The notes beneath the pieces were generated by a model. That model had not been told where the DNA came from. It saw nothing but the letters and a program-made list of their open reading frames with translations, and ran no database searches. 7,889 nucleotides of DNA from Sphingomonadaceae bacterium. Its GTDB lineage: Bacteria > Pseudomonadota > Alphaproteobacteria > Sphingomonadales > Sphingomonadaceae. Location of the stretch: the NCBI GenBank assembly GCA_013821585.1, contig JACDGO010000083.1, positions 1-7,889 of the forward strand, given 5' to 3'. The position numbers were made by a program, and so were the translations under genes. This document shows, in pieces, positions 1 to 6,802 of the stretch (position 1 is its first letter; every line of letters starts with the position of its first letter).

Positions 1-2
1 CC

Positions 3-470
3 ACCAACCTGATCGGCTCGGGGCTGCTCACCCTAATGCGCCAGCCCGGCAAGCTCGCCGAGTTGCGCGACCGGCCCGAGATCATCGAGAGCGGCATCGA
101 GGAGCTGCTACGCTACGAAAGCCCCAGCCAGCACACCGGCCGCATTTGCCGCGAGCACACGATTATCGGCGGCAAGCTGATCAAGCAGGGCGATGCGGTG
201 ATGGCGGTGATGGCTGCGGGCAACCGCGATCCCGAGCGCTTCGCCGATCCTGACACGCTCGACCTCGAACGCACCGACAACCGTCACCTCGCCTTCGGCT
301 GGGCGGCGCATTTCTGTTTCGGCGCACCGCTCGCGCGGATGGAGGGGCGGATCGCGTTTCGCGCGCTGCTCGATCGCCTGCCCGGGCTCGCGCTCGACGG
401 GAGCAGGCTCGAATGGCGTGAGAATCTTGGCCTGCGCGGCCTCAAAAACCTGCGAGCGACCTTCGCATGA
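3..470 (+). CDS. Cytochrome P450, 3' part only (5' end outside window)
   Basis: Heme-thiolate monooxygenase of the soluble bacterial class. The frame is open from base 3 with no start needed, so this is the C-terminal part (about 155 residues) of a protein normally near 400. The first visible residues (TNLIGSGLLTLMRQP) match the end of the I helix just after the oxygen-activating AGxxTT motif, which is cut off. The K-helix ExxR motif is EELLR, at bases 102-113. The PERF region is DPERFADPD. The heme loop FGWAAHFCFGAPLAR has its cysteine ligand at bases 315-317. Ala replaces the usual third glycine of FGxGxHxCxG, a mild deviation. The stop overlaps the NRPS start (ATGA), so the P450 is probably made with the synthetase and oxidises the carrier-bound chain or the released peptide. 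The substrate cannot be read from this fragment. Electron-transfer partners are not in the window. The ATG at 36 is internal, not the start. Confidence 0.95.
   Translation, partial: TNLIGSGLLTLMRQPGKLAELRDRPEIIESGIEELLRYESPSQHTGRICREHTIIGGKLIKQGDAVMAVMAAGNRDPERFADPDTLDLERTDNRHLAFGWAAHFCFGAPLARMEGRIAFRALLDRLPGLALDGSRLEWRENLGLRGLKNLRATFA
467..470 (+). promoter_or_regulatory. ATGA stop/start overlap (translational coupling) P450 to NRPS
   Basis: The NRPS start ATG (467-469) shares bases with the P450 stop TGA (468-470). No clear Shine-Dalgarno sequence precedes it; the nearest purine run, GCGAG, is weak. Ribosome re-initiation after the P450 stop is therefore the likely way the NRPS is translated. 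This supports one transcript for both genes. Confidence 0.75.
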
Positions 471-3400
471 CCCTCCAGACCAGGATCGACGTCGCCGAGG
501 CGCGGCGCGCACTGCTCGCGCGGATGCTGAGCGGCGAGGCCAATCCCGCCGCCGAGGTCGCGACCCCCGATCCGATCCTGCCGCGCGACCCTGCGCGCGT
601 CATCCCGCTGACGGCCGAGCAGACCCAGTTGTGGCTGCACGCGCAGATGGCGCCGGACATGCCGCTCTACAACGAGTCGATCACGGTCCACCGGCTCGGG
701 CGCTACGATCACGCCGCGCTGGAAGCGGCGCTGAGCGAGATCGTCCGCCGCCACGCGATCTGGCGCACCGCTTTCCACGACCATGACGGTGAGTTGGTGC
801 AGGAAGTCGCGCCGGCGCGGCCAATCACGCTGCCGCTGATCGACATCAGCCATCTGCCCGAGAGCGAGCGCGACGCCGAGGCAATACGGCTGGCGACCGA
901 AGACGCGCGCGCGCCGATCCCGTTCGATACCGCGCCACTGTTCCGCGCCCGCGTCGTCAAGCTAGGCGAGGAGAACCACCGCCTCTATTTCACGCTGCAC
1001 CATATCATCTTCGACGGGATCTCGATCTATCGCACGCTCGTCCCCGAACTCGCCGCGCTAGTCGCGGCGTTCGAGAAAGGCGAACCCTCGCCGCTGCCCG
1101 AGCCGGCGCTGCAATATGCCGACTATGCCGCGTGGCAGGTCGACCGGACCGATCTTAACGCGATGTCGCGTCAGGTCGAGGCATGGCGCGCGATCCTTGC
1201 CGAGCCGCTGCCGCGCCTCGATCTCGCGGGCGATCGCCCGCGCGCCGCAGCGCCGACGCATGCCGGATCGATGGAGGTGTTCGAGCTGTCCGATCCGCTA
1301 ATCAAAAAGCTCAAGCACATCGCCCGCGACGAGGGCGCGACGCTCTACATGGTGCTACTCGCCGCCTACAAGGCAATGCTGTTCCGCTATACCGGCGACG
1401 CGGACATTATTGTCGGCGGCGTCACCGATACGCGGCGCCGGCCCGAACTGCAGCCGCTGATGGGCTACTTTCTGAACACGATGGCGCTCCGCAGCCGGCC
1501 AGAGGGCCGGCGCCCATTCCGTCTATATCTCGCCGAAGTGAAGGCGAGCGTGATCGCCGCACTGGGCGCGACCGAGGTCCCGTTCGACCGCCTGATCCGC
1601 GCGCTCGATATCAAGCGCGGCAGCGGAACGCATCCATTGTTCAACACGCTGTTCTCGATCGAACCGCCGGTCGAACCCTTCCCCGACGGCTGGGATCTGA
1701 CGCAGATGGACGTCGTCATCGGTGCGGCGAAATACGATCTCTATCTCGAGCTCGACGAGCGTCCCGAAGGCATGGCCGGGCGCTTCCTCTATTCGACCGA
1801 ATTGTTCGACGTGACAACGATCCGCCGCATGATCGGGCACTGGACGCGGATGCTCGAAGGCGTCGCGGCCGATTCCGACACGATACTCGCCGACCTGCCG
1901 ATGCTGGGCACGGATGAGAAGCGCACGTTGGTTGAAACGTGGAACGCGACCGCGCAGCCGCTGCCGCATGCCACTGTCGTGGACTGGTTTGCCGAACAGG
2001 CGGCGCGCCTCCCCGGTGCCATCGCGATCGAGCATGCCGGCGAACGCTGGAGCTACGCCGATCTCGCGCGACGGTCGGATGCTATCGCGGCGCGGCTGAC
2101 CGCTGAAGGCGTGGCGCACGGCGCGCTGGTCGGCCTCGCGCTCGACCGCTCGCCCTGGATGGTCGCGGCGATGCTCGGCGTGGCCAAAGCCGGCGCGGCG
2201 TATCTGCCACTCGATCCCGGCTTCCCGCCGAGTCGGCTCGCGCTGATCGTCGACGATGCCAAGCCCGCGCTCGTACTGGTCGAGCCCGACACCGCCGATG
2301 CGGTGCCCAACGGCGCCGTGCCATTGTTGACGCTGGCACGCGACTGGCCCGAAGTCGCGTTCGACCATTACCAAATCGGCGGCGAATCGCTCGCCTATGT
2401 GCTCTACACATCAGGATCGACCGGCAAGCCAAAGGGCGTCGAGATCGCGCACGCAGCGTTGGCGAACCTGCTAATGGCGATGCAGCAGGTACCGGGCTTC
2501 GCCGAGGGCGAGACACTGCTTGCGGTTACCACGCTGTCGTTCGACATCGCAGAGCTCGAGTTGTGGCTCCCCCTGGTGTCCGGCGGCAAAGTCGCGCTCG
2601 CGTCGCGCGACGCCGCGGGCGCCATGGTGACGCTGATTGATCTCATCGACACCGTCAAACCCGATGTCATGCAGGCGACGCCGGCGACCTGGCGCGGCCT
2701 GATCGAGTCGGGCTGGCGCGGCGCGCCCAAGATGCGCATCCTGTGCGGCGGGGAGAAGCTGCCGCGCGCGGTCGCCGATCAATTGCTGCCGCGTGTGCGC
2801 GAAGTGTGGAACATGTACGGTCCGACCGAGACCACGATCTGGTCAACCGTCGCCAAGGTCGGAGCCGAGGGACCGATCCCGATCGGCCGCCCGATCGCCA
2901 ACACTCAGGTTCGCGTGCTCGACGAGGCGGGCAACGACCTGCCGATCGGGGCGGTCGGCGAGCTGTTGATCGGCGGGCGCGGCGTCGCGCGTGGCTATCG
3001 CGGTCGGCCCGATCTGACCGCTGAGCGCTTCATCGACCATCACGGCGAGCGACTCTATCGCACCGGCGATCTCGGCCGCTGGCGCGCCGACGGCGTACTC
3101 GAATGCCTCGGCCGCACCGATAACGAGGAAAAGATCCGCGGCTTCCGCGTCGCGATCGAGGAGGTCGAGGGCGCGCTGGCCAAGCTGCCCGGAATTACCG
3201 GCGCGGCGGTCAAGGCGTGGCCCGATGCGAGCGGCGAACGCGCGCTGGCCGGTTATCTCGTTGGCCCGGGCGACGCCGCCGAATGGCGCGTACTGCTCTC
3301 GGCTTCGCTTCCCGACTATATGATCCCGACGCGCTTCGTCGCGATGGAGGCGATGCCGCTGACGCCCAACGGCAAAATCGACCGCAACGCCCTTCCGGAA

Positions 3401-4459
3401 CCCGGCGTGTCGACCGCGCGCAACGCCGAGCCCCCGGCGACCGCCGACGAAGTCCGCCTGGCGGCGATCTGGGGCGCAGTGCTCAAGATCGAAACAGTAT
3501 CGCGCAACGATGATTTCTTCGATCTCGGCGGGCACTCGCTACTGATCGCGCGGCTGCTGCGGCGGATCCAGGCGGAATACAATATCAAGCTGCCGATGGC
3601 AGCGCTGTTCCGCGCGCCCAAGCTCGCCGACATGGCCGAGCTGATCGCTTCGGGCGGCGCCGCCGAAGAGGCATCAGCGGTGGTGCCGATCCAGCCGCAC
3701 GGCACGCAACTGCCGCTGCTATGGCTCGACGGCGGTTCGACCTTCCTGCCGCTCGCCGAGCGGCTCGGCAACGATCAGCCATTCCTGGGCATCTCGGTCG
3801 ATGCCGTTCTCGATCGCGCGGGGGGATGTCCCAAAAAGCTCGATGCCGCCGCTGCACTGGTCATCGCCGCGCTGCGTGAGGCGCAGCCGGTGGGACCTTA
3901 TCGGATCGGCGGCTGGTGCACGTCGGGCATTCTCGCCTACGCCGCCGCCTCGCAGATGCGCGCGGCGGGCGACGAGGTCGAACTGCTTATGCTCGTCCAC
4001 GCCTTCCATCCGCAAAAGGCGCGCACGATCGGCAAGGCGCGCTTCTTCATCAGCAAGTTCCGTTTCCATATCGCGCAGTCGATGGCGCAGCCTCGAGGTG
4101 GGCGGCTACGCTATTTCCGAATGCGCTTGCGCGGACTGTCAGACGCAGCCGCGCTGCGCGGGGGGCGTGAGGCAGTGCTGCAGCCGAAGCTGCGCAGCGA
4201 GCTCGACCGCGCGGCGCTGCGCTACATTCCGCCACCCTATGGTGGCGACATGATCTTGTTCCAGCCGTCCGAACACCCCGATGTGCTCGACTTCGTCGAA
4301 GACTGGAGGGCAGTGGCGACCGGTCGGTTCGACGCCCATATCGTCGCGGGGGGCCATCGAACGATGCTCGAGCCGCCCAATGTTGATTCGTTCGCGAAGC
4401 TGCTCAGGGACGCGCTGGGCGCGACGAGGATCGAGCCTACGCAGCGCGCCGTCGGTTGA
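467..4459 (+). CDS. Single-module NRPS, C-A-PCP-TE, glycine-type code, cysteine-type thioesterase
   Basis: Termination module of a peptide or hybrid assembly line, 1330 residues. Residues 1-44 are a charged helical lead-in. The C domain (about 45-470) has LTAEQTQLW at 48, the catalytic motif HHIIFDG at 178-184 and MGYFLNTMAL at 332-341, and looks active. The A domain (about 500-975) has AKAGAAYLPLD at 573, YTSGSTGKPKG at 647-657, NMYGPTE at 782-788, YRTGDL at 864-869 and NGKIDR at 968-973. By alignment to GrsA, its pocket residues D693, I694, L697, Q, L759, G761, M783, I791, W792 and K970 read DILQLGMIWK, a glycine-type code. No epimerase is present, which fits glycine. The PCP (about 990-1062) has DLGGHSL with the phosphopantetheine serine at 1024. 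The TE (about 1072-1318) has GGWCTSG with Cys1151 in the nucleophile position and GGHRTMLEPP with His1297; no Asp is seen at the usual acid site. The ATG at 467 overlaps the P450 stop. An N-terminal C domain implies an upstream donor protein outside the window. Confidence 0.96.
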   Translation: MTLQTRIDVAEARRALLARMLSGEANPAAEVATPDPILPRDPARVIPLTAEQTQLWLHAQMAPDMPLYNESITVHRLGRYDHAALEAALSEIVRRHAIWRTAFHDHDGELVQEVAPARPITLPLIDISHLPESERDAEAIRLATEDARAPIPFDTAPLFRARVVKLGEENHRLYFTLHHIIFDGISIYRTLVPELAALVAAFEKGEPSPLPEPALQYADYAAWQVDRTDLNAMSRQVEAWRAILAEPLPRLDLAGDRPRAAAPTHAGSMEVFELSDPLIKKLKHIARDEGATLYMVLLAAYKAMLFRYTGDADIIVGGVTDTRRRPELQPLMGYFLNTMALRSRPEGRRPFRLYLAEVKASVIAALGATEVPFDRLIRALDIKRGSGTHPLFNTLFSIEPPVEPFPDGWDLTQMDVVIGAAKYDLYLELDERPEGMAGRFLYSTELFDVTTIRRMIGHWTRMLEGVAADSDTILADLPMLGTDEKRTLVETWNATAQPLPHATVVDWFAEQAARLPGAIAIEHAGERWSYADLARRSDAIAARLTAEGVAHGALVGLALDRSPWMVAAMLGVAKAGAAYLPLDPGFPPSRLALIVDDAKPALVLVEPDTADAVPNGAVPLLTLARDWPEVAFDHYQIGGESLAYVLYTSGSTGKPKGVEIAHAALANLLMAMQQVPGFAEGETLLAVTTLSFDIAELELWLPLVSGGKVALASRDAAGAMVTLIDLIDTVKPDVMQATPATWRGLIESGWRGAPKMRILCGGEKLPRAVADQLLPRVREVWNMYGPTETTIWSTVAKVGAEGPIPIGRPIANTQVRVLDEAGNDLPIGAVGELLIGGRGVARGYRGRPDLTAERFIDHHGERLYRTGDLGRWRADGVLECLGRTDNEEKIRGFRVAIEEVEGALAKLPGITGAAVKAWPDASGERALAGYLVGPGDAAEWRVLLSASLPDYMIPTRFVAMEAMPLTPNGKIDRNALPEPGVSTARNAEPPATADEVRLAAIWGAVLKIETVSRNDDFFDLGGHSLLIARLLRRIQAEYNIKLPMAALFRAPKLADMAELIASGGAAEEASAVVPIQPHGTQLPLLWLDGGSTFLPLAERLGNDQPFLGISVDAVLDRAGGCPKKLDAAAALVIAALREAQPVGPYRIGGWCTSGILAYAAASQMRAAGDEVELLMLVHAFHPQKARTIGKARFFISKFRFHIAQSMAQPRGGRLRYFRMRLRGLSDAAALRGGREAVLQPKLRSELDRAALRYIPPPYGGDMILFQPSEHPDVLDFVEDWRAVATGRFDAHIVAGGHRTMLEPPNVDSFAKLLRDALGATRIEPTQRAVG
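4456..4459 (+). promoter_or_regulatory. TTGA stop/start overlap (translational coupling) NRPS to PPTase
   Basis: The reading frame of the transferase is open from TTG at 4456, which overlaps the NRPS stop TGA (4457-4459). Two in-frame GTG codons at 4462 and 4465 are alternative starts, which would place the start 2-5 bases past the stop. Either choice gives tight coupling. No ATG or strong ribosome site lies nearby to settle it. Confidence 0.6.
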
Positions 4460-5130
4460 CCGTGGTGACGGCCGCCCTCTTCTACGACACACTGGAGGTC
4501 GATGAGAGCACGCTACTCGCGCTGACGGAGATGCTCGGTGCAGATGAGCGCATCCGCGCGGCGCACTTCCGCTTTGCGCGCGATCGGCGCCGTTTCGTAG
4601 CGCGCCGCGCGCGGCTCCGCCAACGGCTCGGCGCTTGGGTCGGCCGTGCGCCCGAACGGTTGGTATTCGGCGCAAGCAGCCATGGAAAGCCGACGCTGGC
4701 CGGCGGCCCGCACTTCAGTCTGTCGCATTCGGCCGAAGCGATGATGCTCGCGATCGGCGACGGTGAGATCGGCTGCGACATCGAGCGAATCGATGACGAC
4801 CTCGATTGGCGGCCGTTGGCGGAGGCGTTCTTTACGAACGCTGAGCGCGCCGGGTTGGCCGCGCTGTCCCGGATGGCGGCGCGGCGGGCCTTCTTCGCCT
4901 GCTGGGTGCGCAAAGAGGCGTTCGTCAAGGCCTTGGGGATTGGGCTCTCGTGGCCGCTCGGCGCGTTCGACGTGGCAGTCGGGCCTCGCCCCGCGATCGT
5001 GTCCGGCGGCGCGGGCTGGGCAATCGCGGCAGCGCCGCGAACGGGGTTCGCCACGGCCATCGTCGCGCGCGACGACGGCAATCCGCTAACCGTATCCCTT
5101 GTCGATAAGAGCGCGCTGCTGGAGGCGTAA
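4456..5130 (+). CDS. 4'-phosphopantetheinyl transferase, Sfp/Gsp type
   Basis: Transfers the phosphopantetheine arm of coenzyme A to the conserved serine of carrier domains (here presumably Ser1024 of the adjacent NRPS), turning apo-synthetase into its active form in the cytoplasm. At 224 residues it has the length of Sfp-type two-lobed enzymes. Visible motifs are GKPTL at 77-81, FSLSHS at 87-92, IGCDIE at 105-110 with Mg-binding D108 and E110, and the WVRKEAFVKALG signature at 150-161 with E154 and K158. The catalytic set appears complete. The start is TTG at 4456, or GTG at 4462 or 4465. The gene is last in the P450-NRPS unit and overlaps the NRPS stop, so the transferase is probably dedicated to this pathway, although Sfp-type enzymes are often promiscuous. 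Its stop (TAA) lies one base from the stop of the convergent flippase gene. Confidence 0.95.
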   Translation: MTVVTAALFYDTLEVDESTLLALTEMLGADERIRAAHFRFARDRRRFVARRARLRQRLGAWVGRAPERLVFGASSHGKPTLAGGPHFSLSHSAEAMMLAIGDGEIGCDIERIDDDLDWRPLAEAFFTNAERAGLAALSRMAARRAFFACWVRKEAFVKALGIGLSWPLGAFDVAVGPRPAIVSGGAGWAIAAAPRTGFATAIVARDDGNPLTVSLVDKSALLEA

Positions 5131-5131
5131 T

Positions 5132-6628
5132 CTAACCCGCGAATGTTGCTGTCGGGCGCGACTGGCGGAACAGCGACACGGTCTCGAGCACCACCGACTT
5201 CGCCGCGAGCAGCGCCAGCACGCCATAGCTGACGCCGCCAACGCCAGCTAGGAGAGCGAGGCGGATCGCCGGTTCCTCCACAGTGCTCACCCGATCGGTC
5301 AGCACAACCACGACCGCCATACCCGTCGCGGCGAGCAGCGCCGGGCGCACCGCTCTCAGCAGCGCGCGCGTGCTCGTGCCGAGGACCGGCATCGCAATCG
5401 ATGCAGTGAAGCTGGTGAGCAGGGGCATTGCGATCAGCCATGACCAGGCCATCCCGATCACACCCCATTCGATGCCGATCAGAAAGCTGAGCGGCATGAT
5501 TACCGCGCCTGCCGCGGCTGAATAGACCTGCACGCGGGTATGGCCGAGCGCGGTAGTGGCCGGCGCGAACAGGATTTGCAGCGTTAGGAACGGCATGGCG
5601 AGCGCGATGATCGCAACTACAGGAATAACGTCATGCCATTTCGGCCCCAGCATCGTCTCAACGAACGGCTTAGCGGTGACCGCCAGCGCGAAATAGAAAG
5701 GTAGGGCAACGAGCATGATGATGCGCACCGACCGCTCGAATGCGCGACCGGCGTTCGCCGTCTGGTGTTGCAGACTGGCATAGGCCGTAAAGGCGACCTC
5801 GTTGAGCGGTGGAATGAATTTGCTGGTGACGATCTGCGCGAGGAACAGCGCTGTGGTGTACACGCCGAGCCGGTGCGGATCGAGCGCGCGTCCGCCGATC
5901 GCGATATCGGACTGGGTTTGCACCAGCCAAAGCAGGTCGCTCAGCAGCATCGCACCGCCGAACAGCACGGTGGCACTCGCTCCGGCCAGACCGAAGCTCG
6001 GCCGCACCAACATCCGCGCGGCGATCGTCATGCCAATCGCCCGCGTCCACACCAGCGCGAGCGGCGCGCACACCAAAGTCCACACACCGAGCCCCGACAG
6101 GGCGCCGATCAGCGAAGTCAGCGCACCAACTGCGGCAGCGAGCAGGTTTACCTTGGCCTGGCGACTAAAATCCATTGCGCGGGCGAGCAAGGCCCCGGGC
6201 AGCACGATGAACGGGTTGGCAAAATAGAGCAGTGTCTGCACGCGCAGCATAGTGCCGACGAGCGGATAGCGGAAATAGGCCGCGACCAACGGCGCGACGG
6301 CGAACTGCACCAGTGCGATGGCGCCGTTCAGCAGCAGCAGCAGTCCGAACATCTGGCGAATCTGCGCGGCGGTGATCGTCTCGGCGCGGATCAGCGCGCC
6401 GGCGAAACCTTGCCCATTGAGCATGCTCAGCAAAACCATCACGCCGGAGGTCATTGCATAAAGACCATAGTCCGACGGACTGAGCAGTCGGAGCACCCAG
6501 AAGGTCGATGCCCACATGCTCAGCTGAGCGACGACCTGACTGCCCGACCGCCACATGACTGCCTTGGCCACGCGGGCCGCTATGTCTGTGGTCGGGCCGT
6601 CTGCCGTGATTGGCACTATTCCATTCAA
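5132..6628 (-). CDS. Oligosaccharide flippase / polysaccharide export protein (MOP superfamily, Wzx-like)
   Basis: Integral inner-membrane protein of 498 residues, within the usual length for lipid-linked oligosaccharide flippases. Hydrophobic segments fill the sequence from about residue 22 to 480, enough for 12-14 membrane helices. Family-like features are LLSPSDYGLYAM at 48-59, GRALDPHRLGVY at 246-257, a basic stretch before helix VRIIMLVALPFYF at 301-313, and MLGPKWHDVIPV at 326-337. Members move undecaprenyl-linked sugar repeat units across the membrane; the substrate is not readable here. A stop codon lies in frame 12 codons upstream of TTG 6628, so the start must be TTG 6628, GTG 6616 or the later ATG at 6556. 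The ATG would clip the first helix region, so an upstream start is preferred. The gene diverges from the glycosyltransferase and converges on the PPTase. Export of the peptide product is an alternative role, with no direct support. Confidence 0.88.
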   Translation of the reverse strand: MNGIVPITADGPTTDIAARVAKAVMWRSGSQVVAQLSMWASTFWVLRLLSPSDYGLYAMTSGVMVLLSMLNGQGFAGALIRAETITAAQIRQMFGLLLLLNGAIALVQFAVAPLVAAYFRYPLVGTMLRVQTLLYFANPFIVLPGALLARAMDFSRQAKVNLLAAAVGALTSLIGALSGLGVWTLVCAPLALVWTRAIGMTIAARMLVRPSFGLAGASATVLFGGAMLLSDLLWLVQTQSDIAIGGRALDPHRLGVYTTALFLAQIVTSKFIPPLNEVAFTAYASLQHQTANAGRAFERSVRIIMLVALPFYFALAVTAKPFVETMLGPKWHDVIPVVAIIALAMPFLTLQILFAPATTALGHTRVQVYSAAAGAVIMPLSFLIGIEWGVIGMAWSWLIAMPLLTSFTASIAMPVLGTSTRALLRAVRPALLAATGMAVVVVLTDRVSTVEEPAIRLALLAGVGGVSYGVLALLAAKSVVLETVSLFRQSRPTATFAG

Positions 6629-6799
6629 TTCGTTCGATCCGGTCGGCAGAGCGCGCTGGCTTTTCTACCGCACAATCCGTGGAAGAAGCGTGAAGGGTGG
6701 CAATTTCTTTACCGCGATTCTGTATCGAGGATAGCGATGCGATTCGCCGCGGACCTCAACGTCCCATGACTTTGCTGTTCGCGCACTTGGCCTAAATAT
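6629..6799. promoter_or_regulatory. Divergent intergenic region, probable promoters for flippase and glycosyltransferase
   Basis: This gap separates two divergently read genes and is more AT-rich than the flanking coding DNA (runs such as CAATTTCTTT and CTAAATATG). By position it should contain both promoters. I could not find a convincing -35/-10 pair for either direction: TTTACC at 6708 (+) and TTGCCA on the - strand near 6700 lack good partners. A short repeat, GCGATTC, at 6714-6720 and 6739-6745 is the only repeated word seen and may be chance. No terminator hairpin was seen. Confidence 0.45.
6737..6769 (+). other. Possible 10-codon leader ORF with strong ribosome-binding site
   Basis: An ATG at 6737 follows GAGGA (6727-6731) with a 5-base spacer, the best Shine-Dalgarno match near the glycosyltransferase. 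It encodes MRFAADLNVP and stops at TGA 6767-6769, 33 bases before the glycosyltransferase start and in the same frame. The glycosyltransferase itself has no visible ribosome site. This may be a leader peptide whose translation affects downstream expression, or coincidence. The encoded peptide shows no run of a regulatory amino acid and no attenuator hairpin was recognised. Confidence 0.25.
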
Positions 6800-6802
6800 G
6801 TG

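Noticed and set aside
36..470. Complete small gene starting at ATG 36
   Set aside because: The same frame continues upstream to base 3 with P450 I-helix residues, so the ATG is an internal methionine of a truncated gene.
1183..1917. 244-codon + strand ORF in another frame of the NRPS
   Set aside because: Arg-rich out-of-frame translation of the condensation domain; no evidence of a frameshift because the NRPS frame is continuous.
1523..2374. 283-codon - strand ORF inside the NRPS
   Set aside because: It is antisense to the conserved C and A domains and its composition is typical of a reverse-frame shadow.
4482..5468. Long - strand ORF (328 codons) opposite the PPTase and the flippase 3' end
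   Set aside because: It is Arg/Ser/Ala-rich without motifs, and the PPTase on the other strand has a full set of catalytic motifs.
5765..6769. Long + strand ORF (334 codons) opposite the flippase
   Set aside because: Its translation is low-complexity, rich in Gln, Arg and His with no recognisable domain. It is the antisense of a well-supported membrane protein in high-GC DNA, where stop-free shadows are common.
6772..6798. Promoter for the glycosyltransferase (TTGCTG with TAAATA)
   Set aside because: The spacer is only 15 bases and the -10-like box would touch the start codon, leaving no room for a leader except as a leaderless transcript.
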